From contig NZ_FXYF01000016.1 in the NCBI RefSeq assembly GCF_900184945.1, forward strand, positions 1 through 64,000: a stretch of 64,000 nt of DNA, read 5' to 3'. The translations under genes and the position numbers were made by a program. The notes under the pieces are model-generated. The model saw nothing but the letters and a program-made list of their open reading frames with translations. It did not search any database and had not been told where the DNA came from. This document shows, piece by piece, positions 62,571 through 64,000 of the stretch (within the stretch, counting starts at the first letter, position 1; every line of letters begins with the position of its first letter). Source of the DNA: Antarctobacter aquimaris (GTDB taxonomy: Bacteria > Pseudomonadota > Alphaproteobacteria > Rhodobacterales > Rhodobacteraceae).

Positions 62571-63728
62571 ATGCCGCAGGAAATCAGGGTGCTGGTGGGC
62601 ACCACCAAGGGATTGTTTGTGCTGAAATCGGACGCGGGGCGGGAGGACTGGCAGGTCTCCGGGCCGTTCTGCGATGGCTGGGGCATCAACCACGCCATCG
62701 GCGACGCGGGGTCGGGCCGGCTCTGGGCCGGGGGCGGCGGCGAGTGGCCGGGCGCCGGTGTCTGGCGGTCCGAAGACGGCGAAAGCTGGACCCTGGCCAA
62801 GCTGTCGGACGGCACCGTCGACGAGTGGATCCGCAACGATCCCGAAACCGCCGCCTTTTTCGGATCGGAGCCAAAGCCGCCGGCGGAATTCACCGGGCGG
62901 GTGCAGTCGATCTGGTCGCTGGGGCGGGTGGGCAACAAGCTGTACGCCGGGGGCAAGCCGGCGATCCTGTTTGTCAGCGAGGACGAAGGGCAGAGCTGGC
63001 AGGTGGTGGAAAGCCTGACGGACCACCCTTCGGCCGACAGCTGGCAGCCGGGGGCGGCGGGGCTGACGCTGCACACCATCGTGTCGAACCCCGCCACGCC
63101 GGACCGGATGTGGCTGGGCATCTCGGCGGCGGGGGTCTTTGCCACCGAGGACGGCGGGCAGAGCTGGGAACGGCGCAACCGGCTGTCCAACGCCGAGGCC
63201 TGCGGACATGTGCATCACCCGGCGGGGCCGAGGGACGGCGAGACCGGGCATTGCGTGCACAACATGGTGCGCGCGGGGGGCGACGCGGACCTGCTGTACC
63301 AGCAGAACCACCACGGCGTCTGGCGGTCGTCCGACGGCGGGCGCAGCTGGGACGACATCTCGGCCGGGTTGCCGTCGACCTTCGGCTTTCCGGTCGCGGT
63401 GCATCCCGATGACCCGCGCACGCTGTGGGTGCTGCCGCTGAACGGCGACAGCGCCGGGCGCTACCCGCCCGACGCCAGCGCGGCGGTCTGGCGGTCGCGC
63501 GACGGCGGCGACAGCTGGCAGGCCTGCCGCGCGGGGCTGCCGCAGGCGCATTGCTATTTCACCGTGCTGCGGCAGGCCATGGCGGTGGACCGGGCGGCGG
63601 CGCCGGGGATCTACTTTGGCACCAACTCCGGCTCGGTCTTTGCCAGCCTTGACGAGGGCGACAGCTGGTCCGAGATCGCGCGGCACCTGCCGACGGTGCT
63701 GTGTGTCGAGACAGTGACCGCCGCCTGA
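62571..63728 (+). CDS. BNR/Asp-box repeat beta-propeller protein
   Basis: A 385-aa protein without a signal peptide. Five canonical Asp-box motifs (SxDxGxxW type) are seen: SEDEGQSW, TEDGGQSW, SSDGGRSW, SRDGGDSW and SLDEGDSW, plus a shortened one (SEDGESW). This implies a six-bladed or similar sialidase-like propeller (IRVLVGTTKGLFVLKSDAG at the start). Such proteins are often annotated as exo-alpha-sialidase, but I see no proof of that activity. GAGG lies just before the ATG at 62571. Confidence 0.82.
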   Translation: MPQEIRVLVGTTKGLFVLKSDAGREDWQVSGPFCDGWGINHAIGDAGSGRLWAGGGGEWPGAGVWRSEDGESWTLAKLSDGTVDEWIRNDPETAAFFGSEPKPPAEFTGRVQSIWSLGRVGNKLYAGGKPAILFVSEDEGQSWQVVESLTDHPSADSWQPGAAGLTLHTIVSNPATPDRMWLGISAAGVFATEDGGQSWERRNRLSNAEACGHVHHPAGPRDGETGHCVHNMVRAGGDADLLYQQNHHGVWRSSDGGRSWDDISAGLPSTFGFPVAVHPDDPRTLWVLPLNGDSAGRYPPDASAAVWRSRDGGDSWQACRAGLPQAHCYFTVLRQAMAVDRAAAPGIYFGTNSGSVFASLDEGDSWSEIARHLPTVLCVETVTAA

Positions 63729-63813
63729 TCGGGCGCGGCCGAATAGAGGGAGACCAGGACAAGCAACCGATTTTTCAGGACATGTTTCGCGCCTGAACGG
63801 GTCGGCGCCGCAG

Positions 63814-64000
63814 GTGCGGGACTGTTACGGCAACCTGCGCCGGGCGGTTTGCAGCGGCGCGGCGGAGGGCGGGCACGACGGGCTGACCGTCTCGATCCGG
63901 TGCGACGACCGCGCGATGATGGCGGCGGCCGACAAGCCCGGCAACCACACCACCCAGATGATGATCTTCAAGGTGGTCGACCTGTTCGACCGCGGTTCTT
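63814..64000 (+). CDS. Coding-like frame running off the window end
   Basis: From a GTG at 63814 the frame stays open to the last base, with almost every third codon position G or C, as in a real gene. The translation runs VRDCYGNLRRAVCSGAAEGG, continues HDGLTVSIRCDDRAMMAAAD and ends KVVDLFDRGS. I recognise no family. No good ribosome-binding site lies before the GTG, and the true start may be upstream or the gene may be damaged. Treat as a partial candidate. Confidence 0.3.
   Translation, partial: MRDCYGNLRRAVCSGAAEGGHDGLTVSIRCDDRAMMAAADKPGNHTTQMMIFKVVDLFDRGS

Noticed and set aside
62571-63728. Exo-alpha-sialidase
   Set aside because: Asp-boxes only show a propeller fold. The sialidase Arg triad and FRIP motif were not seen, and there is no signal peptide.

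Overview
This 64 kb window is high-GC chromosomal DNA from an alphaproteobacterium, almost certainly order Rhodobacterales (Rhodobacter/Roseobacter group). The evidence is established gene order: glyQ-DUF6446-glyS-PEP-binding protein; perM-hdaA-ppk...ppx; and a pccR/pccB/pccA/methylmalonyl-CoA mutase locus. A short proS without an editing insertion, a CtrA-type box in front of a flagellin gene, and GC-rich intergenic hairpins of the kind seen in this order agree with that. The species cannot be named from the sequence. I saw no rRNA, tRNA, CRISPR array, insertion sequence or prophage.

Layout. (1) 1-10193: a tandem, same-strand array of seven RTX-type calcium-binding proteins, the first cut by the window edge. 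Six complete members (466-509 aa) each join a variable N-terminal region built of NxGTI-like beta-solenoid repeats to a block of Asp/Gly-rich RTX nonapeptides and a nearly invariant 99-residue C-terminus of the serralysin/type I secretion kind. This array is the most unusual part of the window. (2) 10284-12947: a hemerythrin-like protein behind a perfect operator-like palindrome, and a secreted SPOR/peptidoglycan-binding protein with a protease fold that appears to have lost its catalytic residues. (3) 13131-24396: glyQ, a DUF6446-type gene, glyS, a PEP-utilising enzyme with a degenerate ATP half, a SleB-type cell wall hydrolase, then folB-folP-glmM. A five-copy 26-bp hairpin repeat lies between glyS and the PEP enzyme. 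(4) 24600-29008: a DUF2937 membrane protein, proS, and a membrane-anchored pentapeptide-repeat protein of lower GC that looks acquired. (5) 29130-36443: perM-type transporter, hdaA and ppk, then a flagellin gene with its own CtrA box and terminator, then ppx. (6) 36465-39740: minus-strand genes for a periplasmic protein, an endonuclease/exonuclease/phosphatase-family enzyme, a TerB/DnaJ protein, a GNAT acetyltransferase and a VOC protein. (7) 39985-54002: the propionyl-CoA/methylmalonyl-CoA locus, holding the mutase, pccA and pccB, several small lipoproteins and uncharacterised proteins, a Bcr/CflA-type exporter and the regulator pccR. Candidate PccR operators lie in front of pccR and pccB. 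(8) 54139-64000: an amidase, an Excalibur-type lipoprotein, gatC-gatA, a ceramidase-like membrane protein, an SLC13-type permease, a UPF0173 metallo-hydrolase, an uncharacterised secreted protein, a glycosyltransferase-like protein, a BNR-repeat protein, and a coding-like frame that runs off the end.

How the genes work together. Propionyl-CoA carboxylase (PccA+PccB) and methylmalonyl-CoA mutase take propionyl-CoA to succinyl-CoA under PccR. An epimerase is needed too and is not in the window. Ppk and Ppx make and degrade polyphosphate. FolB and FolP are consecutive blocks of folate synthesis, with GlmM (amino-sugar supply for the wall) translationally coupled to FolP. The RTX array needs a type I secretion system encoded elsewhere. 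Starts were chosen by ribosome-binding site, family length and overlap with the upstream stop. All functional calls rest on reading the sequence, with no database search.
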